Shown: positions 9,758 through 19,968 of the stretch, one piece after another | Layout of the letters: each line of letters begins with the position of its first letter | Position numbering within the stretch: the stretch's first letter is position 1 | The notes under the pieces: model-generated | Databases searched by the model: none | What the model saw: the letters and a program-made list of their open reading frames with translations, nothing else | Told to the model about the DNA's origin: nothing | Assembly (NCBI GenBank): GCA_017425245.1 | Contig: JAFOOX010000063.1 | Span: forward strand, 124,001-188,000 | Source of the DNA: Gammaproteobacteria bacterium | GTDB taxonomy: Bacteria > Pseudomonadota > Gammaproteobacteria > Enterobacterales > Neiellaceae | Direction of reading: 5' to 3' | DNA: 64,000 nt | Position numbers and translations under genes: made by a program

Positions 9758-11377
9758 TTGGCCACCGTGACCGCATCCAGCCGCTTTGCCAGCCAGATCC
9801 AGCGCTTCCGCCAACGCCGTTTTCTGGTGGTGGACGATTTTGCCGAATTCCGCCACTCCATGAAAAAGATGCTGGAAGAATTTGGCGCCGGCCAGATCGA
9901 TACCGCCGCGTCGGCAGACGAGGCGATCGAGCTGTTTCGCCGCAAGCCGTACGATGTCGTACTGGCGGATTTCAATCTGGGTGACGGCAAGGATGGCCAA
10001 CAGCTGCTGGAAGAGCTGCATGCCGCAGGCCTGCTGCGTCCCGACACCACCTACATGATGCTGACGGCTGAAAACGCCGCTACCTTGGTGATGGGAGCGC
10101 TGGAGAACCGTCCCGACGATTACCTGACCAAGCCCTTTGCCAAACCAACCCTGCTCACCCGCCTCGACCGCGCCATCGAGCGCAAGGAATCACTGGCCCC
10201 GCTGGTCAAGGCGCTACTTCAGTGTCCGTTGGATCGGGTCACCGAACTCTGTGAGCACTTTGCCGAGCAGCAACCACGGCTGGCCAGCGGCGTGTTCCGG
10301 CTCGCCACCGAGCATTTGATGCGCAATGGCCATGCCGAAGCAGCCGACAACCTGCTGGCGCGCATCAACCAACAGCAGCCGGTGGCTTGGGCGTTGTGCG
10401 GTCAGGCTTGGTGTGCCCTGCAACGTCAAGACGCAGCGGCAGCGCTTGTCTTGTGCGACGAGGCACTGATCGTGTCAGCCAACACCGTCGATGCGCTGGA
10501 TCTCAAGGCTGAAGCACAGCGCCAGCTGGGCGACAGTGCGGCAGCCCTTGTTACCCTGCAGGAGGCCAGCCGCCTGTCGCCACGTTCGGTAGACCGGCAG
10601 CGTCGTCTGGCCCAGTTGGCACGTCAGCAGGGCGACTGGACAACCGCCTACCGCGCCGCCAAACGCACCCTGGATCTCACCCAAAACGGTACTCTGGGCG
10701 ACCCCGAAGATCTGGCTCTGGCCGCTGACGCCGCTTTTGTTCTGGCCACCTGCGGTGATGGCCGCCAACAACGTCGCATCAACGATGAGCTAAATCAGCT
10801 GCTGCAACAAGCTAGCCGCCGCCAGAATGGCAGTCCAGCCACTGAATGGGCACTACAAGTGGTACGCCTACGCCAGCTGGTGCAGCGTCAGCGCCTCGAT
10901 GAAGCCTGCAAGTTGTGGCAAGACCTCAAACGCTGGGTGCCGCTGTTTATCGGTGCCCAGATGGTCCAGGTTGTTCATCATCTGGCCGCCGCGCTGGAAG
11001 CTCTCGACAACACCACTGCCGCCAGCCTCAAGGCTTGGCTGGAAAAGCAGCCACAAACCAACAACGGTAGCGACACCGCTCTGGTGGACAACCGTATCGG
11101 CCTGCATGCCTACCAGCAGGGCGATCACGAACTGGCCTATCAAGCTTTTACCGCCGCCCAACGCCAGCGTCCCGACAGTTCCACCATCGCCCTCAATGTG
11201 CTGCAGACCCTGCTTAAACTGTCGCAGAATCGCCCGCTCAATAACCGCGAGCAGCTGGCCTGTCGCATGGCCATTCAGACCGCCAGCCGCCTGCCCGCCA
11301 ACGATGGCCGCCGTCCCCGCTTCCTGCAACTGCAGCAGGCCGCCGCCAAGCTTTTGAATGATGAGGAACCGGCATGA
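9758..11377 (+). CDS. Response regulator with helical-repeat (TPR-like) output domain
   Basis: 539 residues. A receiver domain occupies about residues 20-140, with acidic pocket D26/D27, phosphoacceptor D71 (VLADFNLGDG), the Thr in MMLTAE and K125 (TKPFA). The rest, about 400 residues, is alpha-helical and Leu/Ala-rich with TPR-like repeats and no DNA-binding domain, which suggests protein-protein signalling output. The start is uncertain: TTG 9758 gives the longest frame and GTG 9767 removes three residues; neither has a good ribosome site. It overlaps the next gene by 4 bp (ATGA), so the two are translationally coupled. Partner and output are unknown. Confidence 0.85.
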   Translation: MATVTASSRFASQIQRFRQRRFLVVDDFAEFRHSMKKMLEEFGAGQIDTAASADEAIELFRRKPYDVVLADFNLGDGKDGQQLLEELHAAGLLRPDTTYMMLTAENAATLVMGALENRPDDYLTKPFAKPTLLTRLDRAIERKESLAPLVKALLQCPLDRVTELCEHFAEQQPRLASGVFRLATEHLMRNGHAEAADNLLARINQQQPVAWALCGQAWCALQRQDAAAALVLCDEALIVSANTVDALDLKAEAQRQLGDSAAALVTLQEASRLSPRSVDRQRRLAQLARQQGDWTTAYRAAKRTLDLTQNGTLGDPEDLALAADAAFVLATCGDGRQQRRINDELNQLLQQASRRQNGSPATEWALQVVRLRQLVQRQRLDEACKLWQDLKRWVPLFIGAQMVQVVHHLAAALEALDNTTAASLKAWLEKQPQTNNGSDTALVDNRIGLHAYQQGDHELAYQAFTAAQRQRPDSSTIALNVLQTLLKLSQNRPLNNREQLACRMAIQTASRLPANDGRRPRFLQLQQAAAKLLNDEEPA

Positions 11378-12060
11378 CCCAGACGCAGTTTGATTTCACC
11401 GCAGTGCTCGCTTCCTGCGTCCATGACATGAAAAACGGCCTTTGCATGATGTTGCAGGCAATCGACACCCTGGCCGCACGTCTACCGAACGGCGATGCCG
11501 AGAGTGCTGAGGAGTTCGCCCGCCTGCACTATGAGGCGTCACGCCTCAACGGCGACCTGATGCATCTGCTGGCGCTCTACCGCAGTGACCGCCACAGCAT
11601 GCCAATCAACGTTGAAGAGCATTACCTTGATGACCTGATCGAGGAGATGGTGCAAAAGAACGCCCTCTATCTGGCCATGCGCGACCTGCACGTAGAGCGT
11701 GAGCTTCCGGCCGACCTCGCCTGGTATTTCGACCGCGATCTGGTCATGAATCTACTCAATGATGTGCTGGTCAATGCCATGCGTTACTGCCGCCAACGAA
11801 TCCTGATCAGGGCAGGGATTGTCAACGGCCAGCTACAGCTGACCATCGCCGATGATGGACCCGGTTATCCGCCGTCGATGCTGGCCCAAAGCGAAGCGCC
11901 GCTGGACAAGCCAGAGCTGTCGAGCGGTCGCACCGGGCTGGGGCTTTATTTTGCGGCCTTGATTGCCAACGCCCACCAGAAGCGAGACCAGCGTGGACGC
12001 ATCGATTTAGCCAACAATGGTGAGCTGGGTGGCAGTGTTTTCACCCTCACCCTACCCTGA
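11374..12060 (+). CDS. Soluble histidine-kinase-like ATPase protein
   Basis: 228 residues with no membrane segment and no sensor domain. An H-box-like motif with H17 (SCVHDMKNG) is followed by a helical dimerisation region and a HATPase domain: N-box LLNDVLVNAMRYC, G1 DDGPGYP and G2 GRTGLGLYFA. It is therefore a minimal histidine kinase or phosphatase, and the natural partner of the response regulator it overlaps. Whether it phosphorylates or only dephosphorylates that protein cannot be told. The signal input must come from another protein, perhaps the membrane protein encoded next. Confidence 0.82.
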   Translation: MTQTQFDFTAVLASCVHDMKNGLCMMLQAIDTLAARLPNGDAESAEEFARLHYEASRLNGDLMHLLALYRSDRHSMPINVEEHYLDDLIEEMVQKNALYLAMRDLHVERELPADLAWYFDRDLVMNLLNDVLVNAMRYCRQRILIRAGIVNGQLQLTIADDGPGYPPSMLAQSEAPLDKPELSSGRTGLGLYFAALIANAHQKRDQRGRIDLANNGELGGSVFTLTLP

Positions 12061-12131
12061 TCCAGTGAATTCCGTTACATTCAATCACAGGGCGCCGGAA
12101 CCGGTTTTCCCATTGACCAACGAGTGATCGC

Positions 12132-12899
12132 ATGACCTTAACGATTGTCGTCATACTGGTGGTGGTCCTGCTGCTGCTAGTGATTGGCGTAAACATGATT
12201 CAGCAGCACAAAGAAAAGATCGAAGCGGATCGTCGTGCCGAAATGGTACGTCAGCGCGCCATCATCGAGGAAACCGAAGAGCTGCTCAGCTACGCCACCA
12301 AGTTGCCGATGAGCAAGGCGATGCTGACCGTATTGCACAAACGCAACAATGACGCACTGCGTGCAATGCTGGCGGTAGCCAATGACAAAGGCGATGCCCA
12401 GCGCAGGATGGACGACGGCGAGAACCAGCTGTCAACCATCGAAAAAGGCTACCAGGAGCCCGATGAAAACAGCTTCACCTTTCCTGATAGTGACAAGCTG
12501 GCCGTGGCCTACATTCAAGCATTGAAAAAACTTCGTCTGGTGTTGCGCTCTGAGCACACCCGTGGCCGGGTTGATACCACCAGCTATGTCAACGAAGAAA
12601 AACGCCTAGACCGTCTGCAGCTGAAAATCAGTGTGGAAAACTCGCTCAAACGAGCCTTGGCCGCCAAGGTATTGCGCCAGTTAGGCACCGCCCGCGACAT
12701 GCTGGAGAAGGCCGAGCAGATGCTCAACAACGTGCCCCAGCCGGACGACTACACGATACAACGACTGCACGACGTGGCCCGTCTCAATGCTGAGATCTTG
12801 GCAGAAACCCGCAGTGCGACTGAGGCTGAGGTGACCAAACGCCGAGAGAAAGAGTCCGATGATCTCGACGTGCTGTTCCAGCCCAAGAAGAAGTGGTAA
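12132..12899 (+). CDS. Membrane-anchored coiled-coil protein of unknown function
   Basis: 255 residues. One N-terminal membrane span (residues about 4-22, IVVILVVVLLLLVIGVNMI) is followed by a long charged helical region typical of coiled coils, ending in a basic LFQPKKKW. With no Arg/Lys before the span, the C-terminal part is probably cytoplasmic. It lies 71 bp after the kinase-like gene and before a terminator, so it may be the third member of one unit. I recognise no family; a scaffold or sensor link for the two-component pair is only an idea from position. Confidence 0.75.
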   Translation: MTLTIVVILVVVLLLLVIGVNMIQQHKEKIEADRRAEMVRQRAIIEETEELLSYATKLPMSKAMLTVLHKRNNDALRAMLAVANDKGDAQRRMDDGENQLSTIEKGYQEPDENSFTFPDSDKLAVAYIQALKKLRLVLRSEHTRGRVDTTSYVNEEKRLDRLQLKISVENSLKRALAAKVLRQLGTARDMLEKAEQMLNNVPQPDDYTIQRLHDVARLNAEILAETRSATEAEVTKRREKESDDLDVLFQPKKKW

Positions 12900-12917
12900 C
12901 ACCCTCTCCCGACTGAC

Positions 12918-12945
12918 AAAAAGGCCTGCATTTGCAGGCCTTTTT
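12918..12945. terminator. Bidirectional terminator between signalling cluster and topA
   Basis: Inverted repeat AAAAAGGCCTGCA / TGCAGGCCTTTTT with a very short loop has T-runs on both strands. It can end transcripts from the plus-strand cluster and from topA on the minus strand, although topA ends 45 bases away. Confidence 0.8.
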
Positions 12946-12989
12946 AGTTGGCAAGGGTAGCGGCGACCAGCGTCACCGCCCGCAGCGCC

Positions 12990-15584
12990 TCACTTGTCGT
13001 CAGCGCGCCAGCGACCACCGGTGTAGAAGGCGCTCCAGCCTGTGGCCTTGCCCTCTTTCTCGCTGGCCACATACTGCTGCTTGGTCTTTCGTGAGAACTT
13101 CACCAGGGTCGGGTTACCCTCAGGGTCCTTTTCCGGTGCATCGGCCAGATAAGCCAGCTTGGGCGGCAGCCGATCGCGGAAGCGCTTAAGTTCAGCCACC
13201 AGCGGCGCCCGGGTCTCGCGCGATTTGGGGAAGTTATGGGCCGCCAGAAACACCCCGGCCGCCCCTTCGCGCAGGATGAAGTACGCATCCGACTTGCTGC
13301 ACTTAAGCTCCGGCAACGGCACCGGGTCTTCGCGCGGCGGCGCCACCTGACCGCTTTTCAGCAGCTTGCGGGTGTTTTTACAGGCGTCGTTGGTGCAGCC
13401 ATAAAACTTGCCGAAGCGGCCGGTACGCAGCGCCATCTTGGCGCCGCAACGGTCGCAATCGATCTCCGGCCCCTGCTGACCGGCCGGCACAAACTCCCCT
13501 TCCTCGATCTGGGTGCCGTCACAGGTCGGCGCCCGGCCACAGACATGCAGCCGGCGATGGCTGTCGATCAGGTAGGCATCCATGGCAGTGCCACACTTGG
13601 GGCAGCGACGACGGGCGACCAGCTGATGAGCTTCCACCTCTTCCTCGTCGGCGCGCACCGTTTTCAGTGCTTCCGGAGTCAGGTTGACGGTGGTGCTGCA
13701 GCGCTCGGCCGGTGGCAGATTAAAGCCGGTACAGCCGAGGAATACGCCAGTGGTGGCGGTGCGCAACGCCAGCGGCCGACCACAGGAGCCACAAGGAACA
13801 GCGGTGATCACCGCTTCGTTGCGGCGCATGCCGCCCTCTTCCTGGGGCTTCTCGGCCTTGTCGAGCTGGGCCACGAAGTTACCGTAGAACTGGTCGAGCA
13901 CCCCTTTCCAGTCCTGGGCGCCGGAGGCGATCTCATCGAGCTGCTCCTCCATCTGCGCCGTGAAGTCGTAGCTGAGTAGATCGCTGAAATTCTCCACCAG
14001 CCGATCATTGACCACTTCACCCATCTTCTCGGCGTAGAAACGGCGGCTCTCGGCGCGCACGTAGCCGCGCTCCTGAATGGTCGAGATGATACTGGCATAG
14101 GTCGACGGCCGGCCAATGCCGCGCTTTTCCAGCTCACGCACCAATGTGGCTTCGGAATAGCGGGCCGGCGGCTTGGTGAAATGCTGGGCAGATTCGAGCT
14201 GCTTGACGTTGAGCAGTTCACCCTCTGTGACCATCGGCAAGTCGGACTCGTCCTTCTTGACCAGCGGTTTGAGTACTGCGGTCCAGCCAGCAAAACGGAG
14301 GGTACGGCCGGTGGCTACCAGTTCGTAGTCGCCGCTGGCGGCGACTATGCGAGTCGCATCGTACTGGGCAGGAGTCATCTGGCAAGCCACGAACTGGCGC
14401 CAGATCAGGTCATAGAGCTTGCGCGCATCGGCCTCCATGTCACCGAGCTTTTCGGCCAGCTGCCACACATCGGTGGGGCGAATCGCCTCGTGCGCTTCCT
14501 GCGCCCCCTCTTTGCTGCTGTAGACGTTGGGGTTCTCTGGCAGTGAGCCCTTGGCAAACTGCTTGGCAATGTAGCCACGCACGGCGTCGATGGCATCACG
14601 CGACAGATTGGTCGAGTCAGTACGCATATAGGTGATGTGACCCGCCTCATACAGCCGCTGGGCCAGAGTCATGGTCTTTTTCACCGAGAAGCCAAGGCGG
14701 TTGGAAGCCGCCTGCTGCAGGGTCGAGGTGATCAGGGGCGCCGGTGGCCGGCTGGTGGATGGCTTGGCCTCACGGCTGACCACCTTGAGGGCGGCTCCGT
14801 TGAGAGCCGCCAGCGCGGCATCGGCATCGGCGCGGTTGTTAAGCTGCAGCGCCTTGTCACGATAACGGGCCACATCCAGCACCAGCGGCGCCTTGGCGGC
14901 CGTTTCGGTGTGGGCGGCAATGGTCCAGTACTCTTCGGGCACAAAGGCCTTGATTTCGCGCTCACGCTCGACAATCAGGCGTACGGCTACCGACTGCACA
15001 CGCCCGGCACTGAGGCCGCGGGTGATCTTTTTCCACAGCAACGGCGACACCATGTAACCGACCACCCGATCAAGGAAGCGGCGTGCCTGCTGGGCGTTGA
15101 CCCGGTCCACATTGAGCTGACCCGGGGCGGCAAAGGCATCGCGGATGGCGTTCTTGGTGATCTCGTTGAAGGTGACGCGATGATAGCGGCTCTCGGCGCC
15201 GCCGATGATCTGCTGCAGATGCCAGGCGATCGCCTCTCCCTCGCGGTCCAAGTCGGTCGCGAGATAGATGGTGTCGCAATCTGCGGCCAGCTTCTTCAGC
15301 TCGGCCACCACCTTCTCCTTGCCCGGCAGAATCTCGTACTGGGCCTGCCAGCCATGTTCCGGGTCAACCCCCATCCGCCGAAACAGCGCCGAGCGCTCGC
15401 CCGCCGCCTTGGCGCCACGGGCGGCCTTGGTGGTTTCGGTCTTGGCTTTGGTCTTGTCACCACCCGAGGTCGGCAGATCGCGGATGTGGCCGACGGAGGA
15501 ACGGACCACAAAGTCCGGACCCAGATATTTGTTGATGGTCTTGGCCTTGGCCGGAGACTCCACAATCACCAGAGATTTCGCCAT
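12990..15584 (-). CDS. topA: DNA topoisomerase I
   Basis: 864 residues (E. coli 865). It relaxes negative supercoils by a type IA single-strand passage mechanism. The Toprim domain is at the N-terminus ([19 protein letters not shown]), the catalytic Tyr is in [12 protein letters not shown] near residue 320, and three C-terminal four-Cys zinc ribbons follow (CGSCG, CPKCG and CDRCG start them), then a basic tail. Start and length match the family. Upstream on the same strand lies only an intergenic region before the FabH-like gene's end. Confidence 0.97.
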   Translation of the reverse strand: MAKSLVIVESPAKAKTINKYLGPDFVVRSSVGHIRDLPTSGGDKTKAKTETTKAARGAKAAGERSALFRRMGVDPEHGWQAQYEILPGKEKVVAELKKLAADCDTIYLATDLDREGEAIAWHLQQIIGGAESRYHRVTFNEITKNAIRDAFAAPGQLNVDRVNAQQARRFLDRVVGYMVSPLLWKKITRGLSAGRVQSVAVRLIVEREREIKAFVPEEYWTIAAHTETAAKAPLVLDVARYRDKALQLNNRADADAALAALNGAALKVVSREAKPSTSRPPAPLITSTLQQAASNRLGFSVKKTMTLAQRLYEAGHITYMRTDSTNLSRDAIDAVRGYIAKQFAKGSLPENPNVYSSKEGAQEAHEAIRPTDVWQLAEKLGDMEADARKLYDLIWRQFVACQMTPAQYDATRIVAASGDYELVATGRTLRFAGWTAVLKPLVKKDESDLPMVTEGELLNVKQLESAQHFTKPPARYSEATLVRELEKRGIGRPSTYASIISTIQERGYVRAESRRFYAEKMGEVVNDRLVENFSDLLSYDFTAQMEEQLDEIASGAQDWKGVLDQFYGNFVAQLDKAEKPQEEGGMRRNEAVITAVPCGSCGRPLALRTATTGVFLGCTGFNLPPAERCSTTVNLTPEALKTVRADEEEVEAHQLVARRRCPKCGTAMDAYLIDSHRRLHVCGRAPTCDGTQIEEGEFVPAGQQGPEIDCDRCGAKMALRTGRFGKFYGCTNDACKNTRKLLKSGQVAPPREDPVPLPELKCSKSDAYFILREGAAGVFLAAHNFPKSRETRAPLVAELKRFRDRLPPKLAYLADAPEKDPEGNPTLVKFSRKTKQQYVASEKEGKATGWSAFYTGGRWRADDK

Positions 15585-15725
15585 TACGCCCCGCTTGACT
15601 CGCTGCGTTAGATGTCAGTCGCTGTAGCAAACAGCAGGCTATATAGAGACTTTGGCCCGCAACATCAAGCACTACGCCGTTATCGTGCTGCCGTCAGCTG
15701 CCAGTAACCGCCTCTATCCTGCCAG

Positions 15726-16844
15726 TTAACGGCGGCGCAACACCACCGCTCCGGCCGAGTATCCGGCGCCAAAAGCACAGAGAATGGCAATGCTGCCCGG
15801 CACCAGATCCTGATGGTGGAGGTGAAAGGCGATCACCGAACCGGCTGAACTGGTATTGCCGTAACGATCAAGAATGGTTGGCGCATTGCCCTCATCCGGC
15901 TCGCGCCCCAACACCTTGCGGGCAATGAACTGATTCATGTTGCTATTGGCTTGATGTAGCCACAACCGGGCCAGTTGCCCGCTACTGAGCCCTTCGCGCG
16001 CCATCAGCCCCTCAATCAGCTCCACCACCAGCGGCAACACCTCCTTGAACACCTTACGCCCATTCTGGCGAAAGAGTTCAGCATGCGGCGCGACCGGCGG
16101 CCGGCACCGCCCGAGAAAGCCGGCATTGTTGCGGATGTTGTTGGAAAAGCTGGTCACCAATTGCCGTCCGCCAACCACAAATGGGTGAGCGATACGGCAC
16201 AGATCCTCGCGCTCAACCACCAGTGCGGCGCAGCCATCGCCAAAGATGAAGTGGCTGTCGCGATCCGCGAAATTCGCGTGGGCCGAGCAGATCTCGGGGT
16301 TAACCAGCAGCGCCCGAGTGGCCGCCCCGCAGCTGATCGCATCCGCTGCGGTGCTCAGGGCAAAGGTGGCCGAGGCGCAAGCCACGTTCATGTCGAAGGC
16401 ATAACCACCGGCCCCCAACGCCTGCTGCAGCTCAACCGCGATGGCCGGATAGGCCCGCTCCAAGTTGGATGCCGCCACGATCACCAGATCGATCTCTGCG
16501 CCCTCTACCCGAGCCGCAACCAGGGCGTCACGAGCCGCCACCAGCGCCATCTCCACCATCAGCGAGGGCTCATCGTCACTACGCGCTGGCAAGCGCGGGC
16601 AAAGCCGCTCCGGATCCAGCACCCCTTCAGCATCCATCAAAAAACGGCTCTTGATACCCGACGCCTTGTCGATGAACTCACTGCTGGAATATGGCAATGG
16701 CTGCTGCTCGCCACGCTCAATGGCCGCCGCGTTGGCGCTATTGATGCGGTCAACACGGGCATTGAAGGCGCTGACCAGCGCGTCATTACTGACCGCAAAA
16801 GGCGGCGTGAAGATCCCTGAACCGGAGATCACTACTGCTGACAT
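15726..16844 (-). CDS. 3-oxoacyl-ACP synthase III-like enzyme (FabH family)
   Basis: 372 residues with the KASIII triad: C156 (NVACASATF), H297 (WLHQANSN) and N330 (YGNTSSAG). It is longer than housekeeping FabH (about 317) and closer in size and style to the Pseudomonas PA3286-type enzyme, which feeds medium-chain acyl-CoA from beta-oxidation into fatty-acid synthesis. That precise role is inference. The gene stands alone, divergent from cysK and far from any fab cluster, so it is probably an accessory rather than the main initiating synthase. Confidence 0.85.
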   Translation of the reverse strand: MSAVVISGSGIFTPPFAVSNDALVSAFNARVDRINSANAAAIERGEQQPLPYSSSEFIDKASGIKSRFLMDAEGVLDPERLCPRLPARSDDEPSLMVEMALVAARDALVAARVEGAEIDLVIVAASNLERAYPAIAVELQQALGAGGYAFDMNVACASATFALSTAADAISCGAATRALLVNPEICSAHANFADRDSHFIFGDGCAALVVEREDLCRIAHPFVVGGRQLVTSFSNNIRNNAGFLGRCRPPVAPHAELFRQNGRKVFKEVLPLVVELIEGLMAREGLSSGQLARLWLHQANSNMNQFIARKVLGREPDEGNAPTILDRYGNTSSAGSVIAFHLHHQDLVPGSIAILCAFGAGYSAGAVVLRRR

Positions 16845-16901
16845 GGGCCAACTCCAACTGGTGATACAGGCATAACAAATCGTGTTTTAATAATAATTAG
16901 A

Positions 16902-16907
16902 TATAAC
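16902..16907 (+). promoter_or_regulatory. Candidate cysK promoter (-10 TATAAC)
   Basis: An AT-rich block at 16876-16910 in the 144-bp gap upstream of cysK holds TATAAC with no good -35 at the right distance. A weak -35 would fit a CysB-activated promoter. Assigned from position and composition only. Confidence 0.3.
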
Positions 16908-16988
16908 AATCGGGACTTTATCTGCCCACATCGAGCTGACTATCCTTGCACCGTTCGTCAGCCTAACCATAGCGTCAGGGATCCCAGC

Positions 16989-17954
16989 ATGAAAGTGTTC
17001 ACAGACAACTCCCTTGCCATCGGCGGTACCCCGCTGGTCAAACTCAACCGCGTTACCGGTGGCAATGTGTTCGCCAAAATCGAGAGCCGCAACCCGAGCT
17101 TCTCGGTCAAGTGCCGTATCGGCGCCAACATGATCTGGGATGCCGAAAAGAAAGGGCTGCTCGGCCCAGGCAAAGAGATCATTGAACCCACCTCCGGCAA
17201 CACCGGCATCGCTCTGGCATTTGTGGCCGCCGCCCGCGGCTACAAGCTGACCCTGACCATGCCCAGCACCATGTCGCTGGAGCGCCGCAAGCTGCTCAAG
17301 GCACTCGGCGCCAATCTGGTGCTGACAGAAGGGCCGAAGGGGATGAAAGGCGCAGTAGCCAAGGCCGAAGAGATCCTGGCCACGGATCCGGATCGCTTCG
17401 TGCTGCTGCAGCAGTTCAACAACCCGGCCAACCCGGAGATCCACGAACAGACCACCGGTCCGGAGATCTGGAACGACACCGATGGCCAGATCGATGTGTT
17501 TGTTGCTGGCGTCGGCACCGGCGGCACCATCACCGGGGTCAGCCGTTACCTCAAGCAGACCAAGGGCAAGCAGATCGTGTCGGTGGCTGTTGAGCCGGCT
17601 GAATCGCCGGTGATCACCCAGGCGCTGGCTGGCCAGGACTTGGTGCCGGGGCCGCACAAGATTCAGGGGATCGGCGCCGGCTTCATCCCCGGCAACCTCG
17701 ACCTCAGCCTGCTGGATCGCGTTGAGCGCGTCACCTCTGACGAAGCTATCGATATGGCGCGTCGGCTGATGCAGGAAGAGGGCATTCTCGCCGGTATCTC
17801 CTCCGGCGCCGCCGTGGTCGCCGCCAAGCGTCTGGCCGAAAGCCCGGAGTTTGCTGGCAAGAACATCGTGGTGATCTTGCCCTCCGCCGCCGAGCGCTAT
17901 CTTTCCAGCGCCCTGTTCCAGGGGCTATTCAGCGATCAGGAGCTGGTGCAGTAG
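16989..17954 (+). CDS. cysK: Cysteine synthase A
   Basis: 321 residues, close to E. coli CysK over the full length. O-acetylserine (thiol)-lyase makes cysteine from O-acetylserine and sulfide. The PLP lysine is K41 ([11 protein letters not shown]), the phosphate loop GTGGT is present, and [10 protein letters not shown] is the substrate loop. CysK rather than CysM is favoured by [15 protein letters not shown] and by the Tyr-Leu-Ser C-terminal region. Probably a CysB target (cysB is 7 kb away). A terminator follows. Confidence 0.96.
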   Translation: MKVFTDNSLAIGGTPLVKLNRVTGGNVFAKIESRNPSFSVKCRIGANMIWDAEKKGLLGPGKEIIEPTSGNTGIALAFVAAARGYKLTLTMPSTMSLERRKLLKALGANLVLTEGPKGMKGAVAKAEEILATDPDRFVLLQQFNNPANPEIHEQTTGPEIWNDTDGQIDVFVAGVGTGGTITGVSRYLKQTKGKQIVSVAVEPAESPVITQALAGQDLVPGPHKIQGIGAGFIPGNLDLSLLDRVERVTSDEAIDMARRLMQEEGILAGISSGAAVVAAKRLAESPEFAGKNIVVILPSAAERYLSSALFQGLFSDQELVQ

Positions 17955-17997
17955 CACCTATGCTCTTTGGATCTGAGCCTTAGCATCCGGATCAGCC

Positions 17998-18024
17998 AAG
18001 CCGACCTGCGGGTCGGCTTTTTTC
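17998..18024 (+). terminator. Terminator after cysK
   Basis: Stem AAGCCGACC / GGTCGGCTT with loop TGCG, followed by a T-run, 43 bases after the cysK stop. Confidence 0.85.
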
Positions 18025-18175
18025 TGTCTGCCATGCGCCAAAAGTGACTATTTATTCACTTCCGCCATGGTCGAGCCTTGCTTTTTTCTGCCACGCTGGC
18101 ACAGTGACCGGACCCTCACGCTCATCATCGTGGCGCCGCTCGCGTTCGGGCGGCAAGCTGGAGACAAGGCCCGTT

Positions 18176-19846
18176 ATGTGTTCGATTTTTGGCATTCTCG
18201 ATCTCAAGAGCGACCCCGCGCTGCTGCGCAAGGACGCCCTGCGCCTGTCGGCGCTGATGCGTCACCGTGGCCCGGACTGGTCCGGCATCTACGCCACCGA
18301 CAAGGCGATCCTGGCGCATGAGCGTCTGGCCATCGTCGATGTGAATAATGGTGCCCAGCCGCTCCTGAATGAAGCCAAAACCCACGTGCTGGCCGTCAAC
18401 GGCGAAATCTACAACCACAAGGAACTGGCCGCCCGCCTCAGCCAGCCTTATGCCTTCCAGACCCAGTCGGACTGCGAAGTGATCCTGGCGCTCTACGCCG
18501 AGAAAGGCCCGGCCTTCCTCGACGAACTGCTCGGCATGTTCGCCTTCATCCTCTATGACGCCGATCAGGACCGTTACCTGATCGCCCGCGATCACATGGG
18601 CATCATCCCGCTCTACTGGGGCCGCGACGCCCAGGGCAACTTCTATGTCGCCTCTGAGTTGAAGGCGCTGGCGCCGGTGTGTAACCACGTCGAAACCTTC
18701 CCGCCCGGTCACTACCTCGACAGCCGTGATGGTGAGATCAAGAGCTACTACAAGCGCGACTGGATGGACTACGCCAATGTCGCCAGCAACGAAACCAGCC
18801 GCGAGCAGCTGCGCGCCGCGCTGGAAGCCTCGGTCAAGAGCCACCTGATGTCCGACGTGCCTTATGGCGTGTTGCTCTCCGGCGGCCTCGACAGCTCGGT
18901 GATCTCCGCGGTGGCCCAGAAGTTTGCCGCCCGCCGGGTGGAAGACGATGAACAGAGCCAGGCCTGGTGGCCGCGCCTCCACAGCTTTGCGGTCGGCCTT
19001 AAAGGCTCGCCGGATTTGATCGCCGCTCAGGAAGTGGCCAACCACCTGGGCACCGTCCACCATGAAGTGCACTTCACCGTGCAGGAAGGGCTGGATGCGA
19101 TCCGCGACGTCATCTACCACATCGAAACCTACGATGTGACCTCCATCCGCGCCTCGACGCCGATGTACCTGATGGCTCGCAAAATCAAGGCGATGGGCAT
19201 CAAGATGGTGCTCTCCGGCGAAGGTTCGGATGAGATCTTCGGTGGCTACCTCTACTTCCACAAGGCGCCCAACGCCAAGGAGTTCCACGAGGAGCTGCTG
19301 CGCAAACTCAACGCCCTCTACCTTTACGACTGTCTGCGCGCCAACAAGGCGATGGCCGCCTGGGGGGTGGAAGCTCGCGTGCCCTTCCTCGACAAGGCGT
19401 TTATGGATGTGGCCATGCGCATCAATCCGCAGGACAAGATGTGCGGCAAGGGCAAGATCGAAAAGCATGTGCTGCGTGAATGCTTTGCCCACTACCTGCC
19501 GGAGAAGGTGGCCTGGCGTCAGAAGGAGCAGTTCTCCGATGGCGTGGGCTACAGCTGGATCGACAGCCTGAAAGAGCTGACCGAGCGCGAAGTGACTGAC
19601 CAGATGATGGAGAGCGCCAAGTTCCGCTTCCCGGTCAACACCCCGCTGTCGAAAGAGGCCTACTATTATCGCGCCATCTTCGAAGAGCATTTCGGCAGCA
19701 ACGAGTCGGTGATCCGCACGGTGCCTTATGGCAAGTCGGTGGCCTGCTCGACCGAAAAGGCGCTGGAGTGGGACGAGGCGTTCAAGGCCCTCAACGATCC
19801 GTCGGGCCGTGCCGCCCTCGGCGTTCACAACGAAGCCTACAGCTAA
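18176..19846 (+). CDS. asnB: Asparagine synthase B (glutamine-hydrolysing)
   Basis: 556 residues from ATG 18176, which places the nucleophilic Cys at residue 2 (MCSIFGILD) as the class II glutaminase requires; the longer frame from 18044 would bury it and is rejected. The glutaminase domain (about 1-200, RHRGPDWSG) is followed by the synthetase domain with the ATP-pyrophosphatase loop LLSGGLDSSVIS. Length matches E. coli AsnB (554). AAGG six bases and GGAG twelve bases upstream may serve as the ribosome site. Single gene with its own terminator. Confidence 0.96.
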   Translation: MCSIFGILDLKSDPALLRKDALRLSALMRHRGPDWSGIYATDKAILAHERLAIVDVNNGAQPLLNEAKTHVLAVNGEIYNHKELAARLSQPYAFQTQSDCEVILALYAEKGPAFLDELLGMFAFILYDADQDRYLIARDHMGIIPLYWGRDAQGNFYVASELKALAPVCNHVETFPPGHYLDSRDGEIKSYYKRDWMDYANVASNETSREQLRAALEASVKSHLMSDVPYGVLLSGGLDSSVISAVAQKFAARRVEDDEQSQAWWPRLHSFAVGLKGSPDLIAAQEVANHLGTVHHEVHFTVQEGLDAIRDVIYHIETYDVTSIRASTPMYLMARKIKAMGIKMVLSGEGSDEIFGGYLYFHKAPNAKEFHEELLRKLNALYLYDCLRANKAMAAWGVEARVPFLDKAFMDVAMRINPQDKMCGKGKIEKHVLRECFAHYLPEKVAWRQKEQFSDGVGYSWIDSLKELTEREVTDQMMESAKFRFPVNTPLSKEAYYYRAIFEEHFGSNESVIRTVPYGKSVACSTEKALEWDEAFKALNDPSGRAALGVHNEAYS

Positions 19847-19870
19847 ACGCTCGCCCAGCCTTGATTGCAC

Positions 19871-19895
19871 AAGCCGCCCTCCCGGGCGGCTTTTT
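19871..19895 (+). terminator. Terminator after asnB
   Basis: Stem AAGCCGCCC / GGGCGGCTT with loop TCCC and then TTTAT, 25 bases after the stop. Confidence 0.85.
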
Positions 19896-19968
19896 ATTGG
19901 CTGGCTGAAAGATCCGGCCGCCGCCAGCGGTCATATCAGTTACACCCCGTATCGCTGCCGAGTCCACC

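Noticed and set aside
18044-18175. N-terminal extension of asnB
   Set aside because: The enzyme needs Cys directly after the initiator Met; the extension would bury it.
18125-19870. 581-codon open frame antisense to asnB
   Set aside because: It mirrors a fully conserved gene in high-GC DNA; its translation is His/Val/Gln-rich with no recognisable domain.
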